Assembly (NCBI GenBank): GCA_039908525.1 | Contig: JAMOAY010000002.1 | Location: 1 to 64,000 of the forward strand | Reading direction: 5' to 3' | From: Magnetaquicoccus sp039908525 | GTDB lineage: Bacteria; Pseudomonadota; Magnetococcia; Magnetococcales; Magnetaquicoccaceae | Length of the DNA stretch: 64,000 nucleotides | Part shown: positions 52,158 to 60,402 of the stretch, piece by piece | Numbering within the stretch: position 1 is the stretch's first letter | How the letters are laid out: every line of letters starts with the position of its first letter | Made by a program: the position numbers and the translations under genes | The notes under the pieces: generated by a model | What the model saw: the letters and a program-made list of their open reading frames with translations, nothing else | Told to the model about the DNA's origin: nothing | The model's database searches: none

Positions 52158-54095
52158 ATGAGTAACGAAAAAATGTATCCTATTTCCCCTGAGGTTGCGG
52201 CCCATGCCCTGATCAACCGGGAACAATACGAGGCGATGTATACCCATTCCATCCAGGACATGGAGGGTTTCTGGGCCACACAGGCGGAGTCTTTCATCCA
52301 CTGGTTCAAGAAGTGGGATACGGTGGTGGAGTGGGACTTCCACAAGGCACACATCCGTTGGTTTGATGGGGCGCAGCTCAATGTCTCCTACAACTGCCTG
52401 GACCGCCATCTGGCCACCCGTGGCGAGCAGACGGCGATTCTGTGGGAGGGTGATGACCCCAACACCTCCAAAAAGATCACCTACAAGGCGTTGCATGAGG
52501 AGGTCTGTCGTTTTGCCAACGCCCTGAAGGCGCGCAACATACGCAAAGGGGACCGGGTCTGCATCTACATGCCCATGATCCCTGAGGCGGCTGTGGCCAT
52601 GCTGGCCTGCGCCCGCATTGGCGCCATCCATTCGGTGGTGTTTGGCGGCTTCTCCCCGGAATCCCTCAAAGACCGGATCCAGGACGCGGCCAGTTGCGCC
52701 GTGATCACGGCCGACGAGGGGGTGCGGGGCGCCAAAAAAATTCCCTTGAGAATCAATGTGGATGAGGCCATCAGCGTTTGCCCGTCGGTGCATACGGTCT
52801 TTACCGTGCGCCTCACAGGTGGCGCGGTGACCATGGACCCGCAGCGGGATGTGTGGTATCACGAAGCCGTCGCCGCCGCCAGCCCGGACTGCCCCGCCGA
52901 GCCCATGGAGGCCGAGGACCCCCTGTTCATCCTGTACACCTCCGGATCTACAGGCAAGCCCAAAGGGGTGTTGCACACCACAGGCGGTTATATTCTCTAT
53001 GCCACCATGACGCACCGCTACATCTTCGACTACCACGATGGAGATGTCTACTGGTGCACCGCCGATGTGGGCTGGATCACCGGTCACACCTACATCGTTT
53101 ACGGACCTCTGTCCAACGGGGCCATCACCTTGATGTTCGAAGGTATTCCCACCTACCCGGATGCCTCTCGATTCTGGCAGGTCATCGACAAGCATCAGGT
53201 CTCCATTTTCTACACGGCCCCCACCGCCATCCGCTCTTTGATGGCACAGGGCAACGCTTTTGTCGAGAAAACCAGCCGCCAGTCCCTGCGTCTGTTGGGC
53301 TCTGTGGGAGAACCGATCAATCCGGAGGCCTGGGAGTGGTATTTCCACACCGTGGGTCAGGGTCGTTGCCCCATCGTGGACACCTGGTGGCAAACCGAAA
53401 CAGGCGGCATCCTGATCACCCCCCTGCCCGGGGCCATTGCCACCAAACCCGGTTCGGCCACCCTCCCCTTCTTTGGCATCGTGCCGGAGATTGTGGATGA
53501 AAAAGGGGTGGTGCAGGAGGGAGAGACGGCAGGCATCCTGACCATCACCCGTCCCTGGCCCGGCATGATGCGCACCGTCTATGGGGACCACCAGCGTTTC
53601 ATCAACACCTATTTCGCCGCCTATCCGGGCCGCTACTTCCCCGGCGACGGTTGCCGCAGGGATGCGGATGGATACCACTGGATCACCGGTCGGGTGGATG
53701 ACATCATCATCGTTTCTGGTCACAACCTGGGCACCGCCGAGATCGAGTCCGCCCTGGTGTTGCACGAAAAGGTGGCGGAAGCCGCCGTGGTCGGCTATCC
53801 CCACCCCATCAAGGGCCAAGGGATCTACGCCTTCGTCACCTTGATGGTGGGAGAGGCGCCGACCGAGGCGCTGCGCAAAGAGCTGGCTGCCCTGGTGCGC
53901 AAGGAGATCGGGCCCATCGCCCACATCGATATCATGCAGTGGGCACCCGGTTTGCCCAAAACCCGTTCCGGCAAGATCATGCGCCGCATTTTGCGCAAGA
54001 TCGCCGCCAACGAACTGGACAGCATGGGGGATACCACCACCCTGGCTGACCCCAGCGTCGTACAAGCTCTGATCAATGAAAGACAGTCTACCTGA
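52158..54095 (+). CDS. acs: Acetyl-CoA synthetase
   Basis: 645 residues from the ATG at 52158 with AAGGAGA upstream; the frame starting at 52080 is not supported. ANL-superfamily adenylate-forming enzyme converting acetate, ATP and CoA to acetyl-CoA. Motifs: FILYTSGSTGKPKGVLHTTGGY (P-loop-like), VDTWWQTETGGILITPLPGA, GRVDDIIIVSGHNLGTAEIES (hinge) and KTRSGKIMRRILRKIA, whose Lys is the acetylation-controlled catalytic residue. Length and motif order match Acs. It heads the acetate module with actP; DUF485 follows after 78 bp. Confidence 0.97.
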   Translation: MSNEKMYPISPEVAAHALINREQYEAMYTHSIQDMEGFWATQAESFIHWFKKWDTVVEWDFHKAHIRWFDGAQLNVSYNCLDRHLATRGEQTAILWEGDDPNTSKKITYKALHEEVCRFANALKARNIRKGDRVCIYMPMIPEAAVAMLACARIGAIHSVVFGGFSPESLKDRIQDAASCAVITADEGVRGAKKIPLRINVDEAISVCPSVHTVFTVRLTGGAVTMDPQRDVWYHEAVAAASPDCPAEPMEAEDPLFILYTSGSTGKPKGVLHTTGGYILYATMTHRYIFDYHDGDVYWCTADVGWITGHTYIVYGPLSNGAITLMFEGIPTYPDASRFWQVIDKHQVSIFYTAPTAIRSLMAQGNAFVEKTSRQSLRLLGSVGEPINPEAWEWYFHTVGQGRCPIVDTWWQTETGGILITPLPGAIATKPGSATLPFFGIVPEIVDEKGVVQEGETAGILTITRPWPGMMRTVYGDHQRFINTYFAAYPGRYFPGDGCRRDADGYHWITGRVDDIIIVSGHNLGTAEIESALVLHEKVAEAAVVGYPHPIKGQGIYAFVTLMVGEAPTEALRKELAALVRKEIGPIAHIDIMQWAPGLPKTRSGKIMRRILRKIAANELDSMGDTTTLADPSVVQALINERQST

Positions 54096-54173
54096 GAGTG
54101 GCCGTGCCAATCCGTGCGACAGGATGGTTGAAGATCAGCCGTCCATTCATTAACGCGAATCAGGAGTCAATTG

Positions 54174-54497
54174 ATGAACAACGATCCCGTTGACAGTCAG
54201 CTTATTCAACGCATCAAGGAAAATCCCAAGTACAAGGAGCTGGTGGCCAAACGAGCCGGTTTTGCCTGGTTCCTCAGCATCATCATGTTGGTCATCTACT
54301 ATGCCTTCATTGTGCTGGTGGCCTTCATGCCCAAATCTTTGGGCACCAAAATTTCTCCGGACAGTGTGATCTCGGTCGGTATCCCCCTGGGTGTATTGAT
54401 CATTGTGATGGCCTTTATCCTGACCGGGATTTACGTGAGCCGGGCCAACGGACAGTTTGATGAACTGACCCGGCAAATCAAGGAGGAGACGAAATGA
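54174..54497 (+). CDS. DUF485 membrane protein (YjcH-like)
   Basis: 107 residues from the ATG at 54174 with AGGAG upstream; a TTG three bases earlier is possible. Two transmembrane helices (about 36-56 and 65-85) and the family motif LVAKRAGFAWFLSIIMLVIYYAFI with the C-terminal GIYVSRANGQFDELT. YjcH-type proteins always sit before ActP and probably assist or regulate the symporter. Its end overlaps actP by ATGA. Confidence 0.9.
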   Translation: MNNDPVDSQLIQRIKENPKYKELVAKRAGFAWFLSIIMLVIYYAFIVLVAFMPKSLGTKISPDSVISVGIPLGVLIIVMAFILTGIYVSRANGQFDELTRQIKEETK

Positions 54498-56188
54498 TGC
54501 GTTTGTCAGGTACTTTGCTGGCGGCACTGCTTGGGTTCTGGAGTTCGGTGGGATGGGCGGCGGACGCGGCCAAGCCGGAGTCCTCGTTGAACATGACAGC
54601 CATCATCATGTTTTTCATCTTCGTGGCGGTCACCCTGGGAATCACCTACTGGGCGGCCTCCCAGACCAAGACCACCAAGGATTTTTATGCGGCGGGTGGC
54701 GGCATCACCGGTTTCCAGAACGGCTTGGCCATCGCGGGCGACTACATGTCGGCGGCCTCGTTCCTGGGTATCTCTGCCATGGTGTTCGCCAAGGGGTATG
54801 ATGGGCTGATCTACTCCATCGGCTTTCTGGTGGGGTGGCCGGTCATTCTGTTTCTGATGGCCGAACAGTTGCGCAATCTGGGCCGCTACACCTTCGCCGA
54901 CATTGTCTCCTTCCGTCTCTCCCGCGTACCCATCCGCACCCTGTCGGCCATGGGCACCCTGTTTACGGTTATCCTCTATCTGATTGCCCAGATGGTGGGT
55001 GCCGGACAGCTCATCCGCACCCTGTTCGGCCTGCCCTATGAGTATGCGGTGGTGTCGGTTGGCGCCCTGATGATCCTCTATGTAGCCTTCGGGGGCATGA
55101 TTGCCACGACCTGGGTACAGATCATCAAGGCCGTTCTGTTGCTGACAGGGGCCACCTTCATTGCCTTGAGCGCCCTCAACCACACGGGTTTTGATATCGA
55201 GCTGTTTTTCAGGACCGCGTTGGAGAGTATCAAATCCAGTGGATTGGCGGACCATAAAAAGGCGGTTGCCGAGAACAAAGACATCTTCGCCCCAGGCGGA
55301 TTGGTGACCGACCCGGTCTCGGCCATCTCCCTGGGCCTGGCGCTGATGTTTGGTACTGCCGGTCTGCCGCACATTCTCATGCGTTTTTTCACCGTGCCCA
55401 ACGCCAAGGAGGCGCGCAAGTCGGTGTTTTATGCCACCGGCTTCATCGGCTACTTTTACATCCTCACCTTCATCATCGGTTTTGGCGCGGTCATGATGGT
55501 GGCGCCCAATCCTCAGTACATCGACGCGGCCAAGGGAACCCTGATGGGTGGCAATAACATGGCGGCCATCCATCTGGCGCACGCCACGGGTGGTGACCTT
55601 TTCCTCGGTTTCATCTCGGCGGTCGCTTTTGCCACCATTCTCGCCGTGGTCTCCGGTCTGACCCTGGCGGGCGCCTCGGCGGTTTCCCATGATATCTTTG
55701 CCAACGCCATTCGGGGTGGCAGAGTGGACGAGCGAACAGAAGTGCGTGTTTCCAAGTTTGCCGCGTTGGGTATTGGGATGATCGCCATCTACCTGGGCAT
55801 CCAGTTCGAAAAGCAGAACGTTGCCTTCATGGTCGGCTTGGCCTTTGCCATTGCGGCGTCGGCCAATTTCCCCATTCTGTTTCTCTCCATCCACTGGAAA
55901 AACCTCACCACCCGGGGAGCGGTGGTCGGGGGCACCTTGGGTCTGGTTACGACCGTGGTCATGGTGGTGTTGTCCAAAACGGTCTGGGTGGATGTCCTGG
56001 GCAACAAGACTGCCCTGTTTCCCTACAAGGATCCGGCGATCTTCTCCATGACGCTCGCCTTCCTGGGTTGCTGGGTGTTTTCCAAACTCGACAACAGCCC
56101 CCAGGCTGCGGCCGAGCGCGCCCTTTTCGAGGCCCAGTCGGTGCGGTGTGAGAGTGGCATCGGCGCTGCCGGCGCTGCCAAGCACTGA
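54494..56188 (+). CDS. actP: Cation/acetate symporter ActP
   Basis: 564 residues, a signal-like start (LSGTLLAALLGFWSSVGWA) followed by 12-13 transmembrane helices of the sodium:solute symporter fold. The segments TTKDFYAAGGGITGFQNGLAIAGDYMSAASFLGI and LMFGTAGLPHILMRFFTVPNAKEARKSV are diagnostic for ActP. It imports acetate and glycolate to feed Acs. The C-terminal tail is short and charged. Its ATG overlaps the DUF485 stop. The hairpin after it would separate it from the regulatory genes. Confidence 0.96.
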   Translation: MMRLSGTLLAALLGFWSSVGWAADAAKPESSLNMTAIIMFFIFVAVTLGITYWAASQTKTTKDFYAAGGGITGFQNGLAIAGDYMSAASFLGISAMVFAKGYDGLIYSIGFLVGWPVILFLMAEQLRNLGRYTFADIVSFRLSRVPIRTLSAMGTLFTVILYLIAQMVGAGQLIRTLFGLPYEYAVVSVGALMILYVAFGGMIATTWVQIIKAVLLLTGATFIALSALNHTGFDIELFFRTALESIKSSGLADHKKAVAENKDIFAPGGLVTDPVSAISLGLALMFGTAGLPHILMRFFTVPNAKEARKSVFYATGFIGYFYILTFIIGFGAVMMVAPNPQYIDAAKGTLMGGNNMAAIHLAHATGGDLFLGFISAVAFATILAVVSGLTLAGASAVSHDIFANAIRGGRVDERTEVRVSKFAALGIGMIAIYLGIQFEKQNVAFMVGLAFAIAASANFPILFLSIHWKNLTTRGAVVGGTLGLVTTVVMVVLSKTVWVDVLGNKTALFPYKDPAIFSMTLAFLGCWVFSKLDNSPQAAAERALFEAQSVRCESGIGAAGAAKH

Positions 56189-56225
56189 CCTCTGGTTTGG
56201 CTTTGGTCCCCGTTTCATTATATGC

Positions 56226-56255
56226 CTGGGGGAGGCGGCGCATTGCCTCCCCCAG
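56226..56255 (+). terminator. Terminator-like hairpin after actP
   Basis: An 11-bp perfect stem (CTGGGGGAGGC at 56226-56236 pairing with GCCTCCCCCAG at 56245-56255) with an 8-base loop, followed by a C-rich stretch and a TTCTTTTT run at about 56268-56275. The T-tract is displaced from the stem, so it may act as an attenuator or an RNA-stability element as much as a terminator. A second, weaker palindrome (ATAGTTT/AAACTAT, 56279-56294) follows. Confidence 0.6.
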
Positions 56256-56345
56256 CCCCCCTCCGCCCTTCTTTTTGAATAGTTTTTAAACTATGACGGG
56301 TCCAGGAGGCCCAGAGCAGAGAACGCCCCTGGTGAGCTTGGCGAA

Positions 56346-57662
56346 ATGGCAAAGAACCGTGATCTGGACTCCGAAGCCCCTGTACCCCCCCCACCGCTCT
56401 CCCGGACCCCGAATCCTGGCCAGCGCAACCCCCTTGTATTGGCAGCAGAGACCTCTATTCGCGATGCAGTCCAAGAGATGCGTGCCCACGGCGTCGATGT
56501 GGTCCTGGCGTGTCAGGGAAATCGGCAGGAGATACTGACCAGTACCGATCTGCGGGACGCCTTGGCCATCGACCAGCGCCCTGTGGATACCCCAATTGCC
56601 GAGCTCATCTCCTGGACACTGGCAACGGCGACTCCCGAAACACTCCTGGACAGGGCCGTGCGACTGCATCAGAGTCGCTCTCTCGCTGAATTGGCCGAAG
56701 AGGCCCGTGCCCAGGTGTCCTGGGTACACGCCCTGGTTGCCAAAGGCATGAAGGTGCACTACCTGGGACGGTTGAGCCGGGAGTTGGATCGGCAGTTGTT
56801 GCAGAAAGTTGCCAGCCTGTTGGCAGCCCCGGAATTTTTGGCGCATGTCTGCATACTGGTGATGGGCAGTGAAGGTAGGGGCGAGCAGATCATCCGGACG
56901 GATCAGGACAACGCCCTGCTTGCCGATGCGCATTGTTCCGACCAGGAGATTCATTGCTTCCGACACGCATTCACCAGTGCCCTGCTGCAGTTGGGATATC
57001 CGGTCTGCCCCGGTGATGTCATGATGAGCAATCCCCGGTGGGGCAGTCGGTTGGCCGATTTCAAAGACAGAATGCGCACATGGATGGAGAACCCGACACC
57101 CGACAATCTGATGCAACTGGCCATCTGTTATGACGCGCGGGCGGTGGTGGGCAACGTGGGACTGTTCCTGGAGGCGCGCGACTTTTTCATGGCCCATTTG
57201 CCCAATGATCAGGCGTTTTATGCCCATTTTGCCATGCCGGTACTGGCCTTCAAGACGCCGCTGGGCCTGTTCAAACGTTTTATCGTTGAAAAAGGTGACA
57301 AACAGGGGCAGATTGATCTCAAGAAAAGCGGGATCTTTCCCATTGTGCATGGTGTGCGCAGCCTGGCCCTGGAGCAGCGTCTTCTGGATCCCAATACCGT
57401 ACGTCGCATTCGTGGTCTGGTGCGCTGTGGCGTGTTGGAACGCGCCTTTGGCATGGATCTGATCGAGGCATTCGACTTTGTTTCCGGTTTGCGCATCAAA
57501 GTGCGACTGGACTATCTCGTACACAGCAAGCCAGCCACCGATTTTTTGCTGCTCAACACGCTCGGGCGTTTGGATCGGGAAAACCTGAGAGATTGTTTTG
57601 TGCTGGTGGATCGTTTCAAACAGCTGGTCAGCTACCATTTTCGTTTACAGTCTCTGCAGTAG
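56346..57662 (+). CDS. DUF294 nucleotidyltransferase-like protein without cyclic-nucleotide domain
   Basis: 438 residues. A short CBS-like pair (about 27-110, SIRDAVQEMRAHGVDVVLA and DTPIAELISWTLATATPE) precedes the DUF294 nucleotidyltransferase domain with GSEGRGEQIIRTDQDNALL (about 174-192) and a C-terminal DUF294_C domain (from about 300). Full-length relatives in acetate-regulated operons usually add an N-terminal cyclic-nucleotide-binding domain of about 150 residues; here it is missing. It may regulate signalling through nucleotidyl transfer. The start lacks a strong ribosome binding site, so the true start may differ slightly. Confidence 0.85.
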   Translation: MAKNRDLDSEAPVPPPPLSRTPNPGQRNPLVLAAETSIRDAVQEMRAHGVDVVLACQGNRQEILTSTDLRDALAIDQRPVDTPIAELISWTLATATPETLLDRAVRLHQSRSLAELAEEARAQVSWVHALVAKGMKVHYLGRLSRELDRQLLQKVASLLAAPEFLAHVCILVMGSEGRGEQIIRTDQDNALLADAHCSDQEIHCFRHAFTSALLQLGYPVCPGDVMMSNPRWGSRLADFKDRMRTWMENPTPDNLMQLAICYDARAVVGNVGLFLEARDFFMAHLPNDQAFYAHFAMPVLAFKTPLGLFKRFIVEKGDKQGQIDLKKSGIFPIVHGVRSLALEQRLLDPNTVRRIRGLVRCGVLERAFGMDLIEAFDFVSGLRIKVRLDYLVHSKPATDFLLLNTLGRLDRENLRDCFVLVDRFKQLVSYHFRLQSLQ

Positions 57663-57693
57663 GAGCGGGCCGTTCATCAGGGGAGAAGAGGTC

Positions 57694-58071
57694 ATGTCTG
57701 CTGAAATCTTGATTGTGGATGATGCACCTAACATTGTATTGTCACTGGAGTTTCTTTTTAAAAAGGAGGGGTTCAATGTCCGCTCCGCCAGTGACGGGGA
57801 GGAGGCGCTCCGGGCAATGGAAGAGAAGGTGCCGGATGTGATCCTTCTGGATGTCATGATGCCCAAACGCAACGGGTTTGAGGTGTGTGAAGCCATTCGC
57901 GCCAATCCCCAATGGAGAGAGGTCCGGATCGTCATGCTGACCGCCAAAGGACGTGAGATGGAACAGGAAAAAGGAATGGCATTGGGTGCAGACGATTATA
58001 TCACCAAGCCCTTCTCGACCCGTGGTCTGGTGTCGAAGGTGCGCGGTTTGCTGGGGTTGCGGACCGAGTGA
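57694..58071 (+). CDS. Single-domain response regulator (CheY-like)
   Basis: 125 residues from the ATG at 57694; the extension to 57598 lies in the DUF294 gene. A receiver domain only: ILIVDDAPN, VILLDVMMPKRNGFEV (phospho-acceptor Asp near 54), MLTAKGRE and the Lys in DDYITKPF. No output domain follows, unlike the LuxR-type CrbR of the comparable acetate system. It lies between the DUF294 and kinase/exonuclease genes and may be the phosphate receiver for the SSS-kinase downstream. Confidence 0.93.
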   Translation: MSAEILIVDDAPNIVLSLEFLFKKEGFNVRSASDGEEALRAMEEKVPDVILLDVMMPKRNGFEVCEAIRANPQWREVRIVMLTAKGREMEQEKGMALGADDYITKPFSTRGLVSKVRGLLGLRTE

Positions 58072-58074
58072 TCC

Positions 58075-60189
58075 GTGAGTGACCGAGCGAAATTCTGGGG
58101 TGTGTTGGCGCTGTTCCTGTTGGCAACGCTGGGCGGCGTGGGCGGCGTGGTTTGGCAGGCCATGGAGGAGCTTCCGCCCCTGGACGGGCTGACCAGGGAG
58201 TGGCTGCAGAGCCAAATAGCCAGGACAATGCTGCTGTTTTTTTGTCTGGGATGGCTGCTGGTTCAGATCTGGTTCTGGCTGGAACGAGTGCTGTTGAGCC
58301 CCTTGACACATCTCAGTCGCAGCGCGGCCATCATGGCTGGCGCCGACTCCTCCCACCCCCCCTCTCTGGAGCCTGGCCACCTGCTGGGTACGTTGCCGGT
58401 TACGATCTGGCAGTTGGGGGATGCCCTGTTTCTCGCCCGCCGTCAGGTCAAGGAGGCTTTGGCCCACGGCGCCCATGGCGTGGAACGTCTGGAAAAGGTG
58501 ATCAAACACCTGCATATTGGGCTGATCGTGATCAACTCCGAGGCCTGCATTGTCCTGTACAATGCGTTGGTCCAGAATCTGTTTCGCAACCGCATGGAAT
58601 TCCTTGGTCTGGGCCGCTCCTTGTACGATCTGCTGGCACGCATGCCCATCGAAACCACCATGGAGTTGCTCAGTCGCTGCAACAATGGCCTGGACTGCTC
58701 CGCACGCAATGGGGTGCGGTTTTTTTGTGCTGTGGTGCAGGAGGATGTGATGCTGGATTGCAGCATGAGCCTGTTGCCCTGTGACCAGCCTGGGCAACAC
58801 CATTTTGTGATCCTCTTTGAGGAGGCTACCCGTCTCGGGACTCTTTTGCAACGCAGCGACCTCCTCATCCAGCATGGCCTGGAAAATTTGCGCAACCCAT
58901 TGGCCAACCTGTTGGCCGCCTCAGAAACCCTGCAACACCACGCTGATATGGAGCACAACGCCCGGGAGCGTTTCCTCCACGTGATCCATGAAGAGAGCGA
59001 GGAGCTTTCCCGACGTTTGACCGAAATGGCCGAGCAGGCACGCGCCTTGGCGGCAGAACATGGGGTCCAAACCGATGTGTTGACCTCGGATGTCATCGCC
59101 AGTCTGGCACGCCGGTTGGAAAAAAATCAGGGTGCTGCGCTGCAAAGTGTGGGAGAACCGCTTTGGATCCAGGCCGATGCGCCAGCCCTGGTGCTGGCCC
59201 TGGAAAAAATGGTCTGCAAGATCCAGCAACACGCCCAGGTGGCCACTCTGGAGGTGGAGGCCTTGATGGGGGATCGCCACACCTATCTGGATTTCATCTG
59301 GCCCGGCGTGCCCGTATCGGCCACCGAGGTGGAGTCCTGGCGCACGATCCTTCTGGATGACGGGGGCATGGAACGTCACATGGAAGAGATACTGGATCGA
59401 CATGGCTGTGAAGTCTGGAGCCAGCCCCATCGCCACGCCGGTCACGCCATGCTGCGCGTGCCGGTCATCTCCTCCCCCAGACAGTGGCAGTTCCCTCTGC
59501 AGGAGATTCCCGAACGGGAAGAGTTCTACGACTTTTCCCCTCTGGAGTCGTCCGCAACCTTGGAACGCATGGCGGGTCGGACGCTGGCCGGTTTGAACTA
59601 TGTGGTGTTTGATACCGAAACCACGGGGTTGCACCCCTCCAAAGGGGATGAGATCATCTCCATAGCCGGAGTACGCATCGTGAATGGTCGGTTGTTGAGT
59701 GGTGAGACCTTCGAGCGTCTGGTCGATCCCCTCCGACCCATACCTGTCGAATCCACCCGCATTCATGGTCTCACCGATCTGGATGTCCAAGGGCAGCCCA
59801 CCATCGACGAGGTGTTGCCACTGTTCAAAGCCTTTGTGGCCGATTCGGTGCTGGTAACCCACAACGCCGCCTTTGATATGCGTTTTCTGCAACTCAAAGA
59901 GGAACGCTGCAAGGTGCGCTTTGACAATCCCGTCCTGGACACCCTGCTGCTCTCGGTCTATCTGCACGACGAGGTCACGGACCACACCCTGGATGCCATC
60001 GCCCAGCGTCTGGGCGTGCCCATTCAGGGACGACATACGGCCATGGGGGACAGCCGGGTAACGGCAGAGGTATTTTTGAAACTTGTTGAATTATTGAAGG
60101 CCAAAGACATTGCCACCCTGGGTCAGGCCAAGCAGGCCTCCGAAGGCATGCTCCAGATCCGCAAACAACAAGCCAAGGCAAACTATTGA
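58075..60189 (+). CDS. Degenerate histidine-kinase-like sensor fused to DnaQ-type 3'-5' exonuclease
   Basis: 704 residues from a GTG start. Two transmembrane helices (about 7-29 and 50-72) and a HAMP-like segment lead to a PAS-like region (about 145-255) and a transmitter-like stretch (about 270-470). The usual HELRTPL box reads ENLRNPLANLL here, so the phospho-acceptor His is replaced, and no N/G boxes are clear. Residues about 505-690 form a DEDD exonuclease: VVFDTETTGL (Exo I), LVTHNAAFDMRFL (Exo II) and HTAMGDSRVTAEVF (Exo III, the H-x4-D type). Known acetate-operon relatives have a separate exonuclease gene, so the fusion is noteworthy. Confidence 0.88.
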   Translation: MSDRAKFWGVLALFLLATLGGVGGVVWQAMEELPPLDGLTREWLQSQIARTMLLFFCLGWLLVQIWFWLERVLLSPLTHLSRSAAIMAGADSSHPPSLEPGHLLGTLPVTIWQLGDALFLARRQVKEALAHGAHGVERLEKVIKHLHIGLIVINSEACIVLYNALVQNLFRNRMEFLGLGRSLYDLLARMPIETTMELLSRCNNGLDCSARNGVRFFCAVVQEDVMLDCSMSLLPCDQPGQHHFVILFEEATRLGTLLQRSDLLIQHGLENLRNPLANLLAASETLQHHADMEHNARERFLHVIHEESEELSRRLTEMAEQARALAAEHGVQTDVLTSDVIASLARRLEKNQGAALQSVGEPLWIQADAPALVLALEKMVCKIQQHAQVATLEVEALMGDRHTYLDFIWPGVPVSATEVESWRTILLDDGGMERHMEEILDRHGCEVWSQPHRHAGHAMLRVPVISSPRQWQFPLQEIPEREEFYDFSPLESSATLERMAGRTLAGLNYVVFDTETTGLHPSKGDEIISIAGVRIVNGRLLSGETFERLVDPLRPIPVESTRIHGLTDLDVQGQPTIDEVLPLFKAFVADSVLVTHNAAFDMRFLQLKEERCKVRFDNPVLDTLLLSVYLHDEVTDHTLDAIAQRLGVPIQGRHTAMGDSRVTAEVFLKLVELLKAKDIATLGQAKQASEGMLQIRKQQAKANY

Positions 60190-60191
60190 CC

Positions 60192-60401
60192 ATGATTCCC
60201 AATACGCGCCGCAAGGAACGACTGCTGGCACTGGCCGTTGTGGGGCTGTTGGCCCTGAACTTTCCCCTGCTCTCCCTGTTCAACCGGAGCAGCCTGGTGT
60301 TCGGGGTGCCGGCGCTGTTTCTCTATCTGTTTCTGTTTTGGCTGGCGTTTGTCGTTTTGATCGCCTTGATCATGCGCGCCCAACCTGCGGAAAGGGACTG
60401 A
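60192..60401 (+). CDS. Small two-helix membrane protein
   Basis: 69 residues from the ATG at 60192. Basic start (MIPNTRRKERL) and two hydrophobic helices (about 12-29 and 37-62) with the pattern VFGVPALFLYLFLFWLAFVVLIALIM, typical of the small proteins before CrbS-like sensor symporters. It is probably an assembly or accessory subunit. It sits between the fused exonuclease gene and the sensor gene with only 1 bp to the next start. Confidence 0.8.
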   Translation: MIPNTRRKERLLALAVVGLLALNFPLLSLFNRSSLVFGVPALFLYLFLFWLAFVVLIALIMRAQPAERD

Positions 60402-60402
60402 G

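Noticed and set aside
52068..54110. A long minus-strand frame opposite acs
   Set aside because: It mirrors acs exactly, has no recognisable domain and no ribosome binding site; it is a shadow of codon bias.
54506..56218. A long minus-strand frame opposite actP, and a similar one opposite the SSS-kinase (60370-62355)
   Set aside because: Both are antisense to conserved membrane proteins and rich in Gly, His and Gln without motifs.
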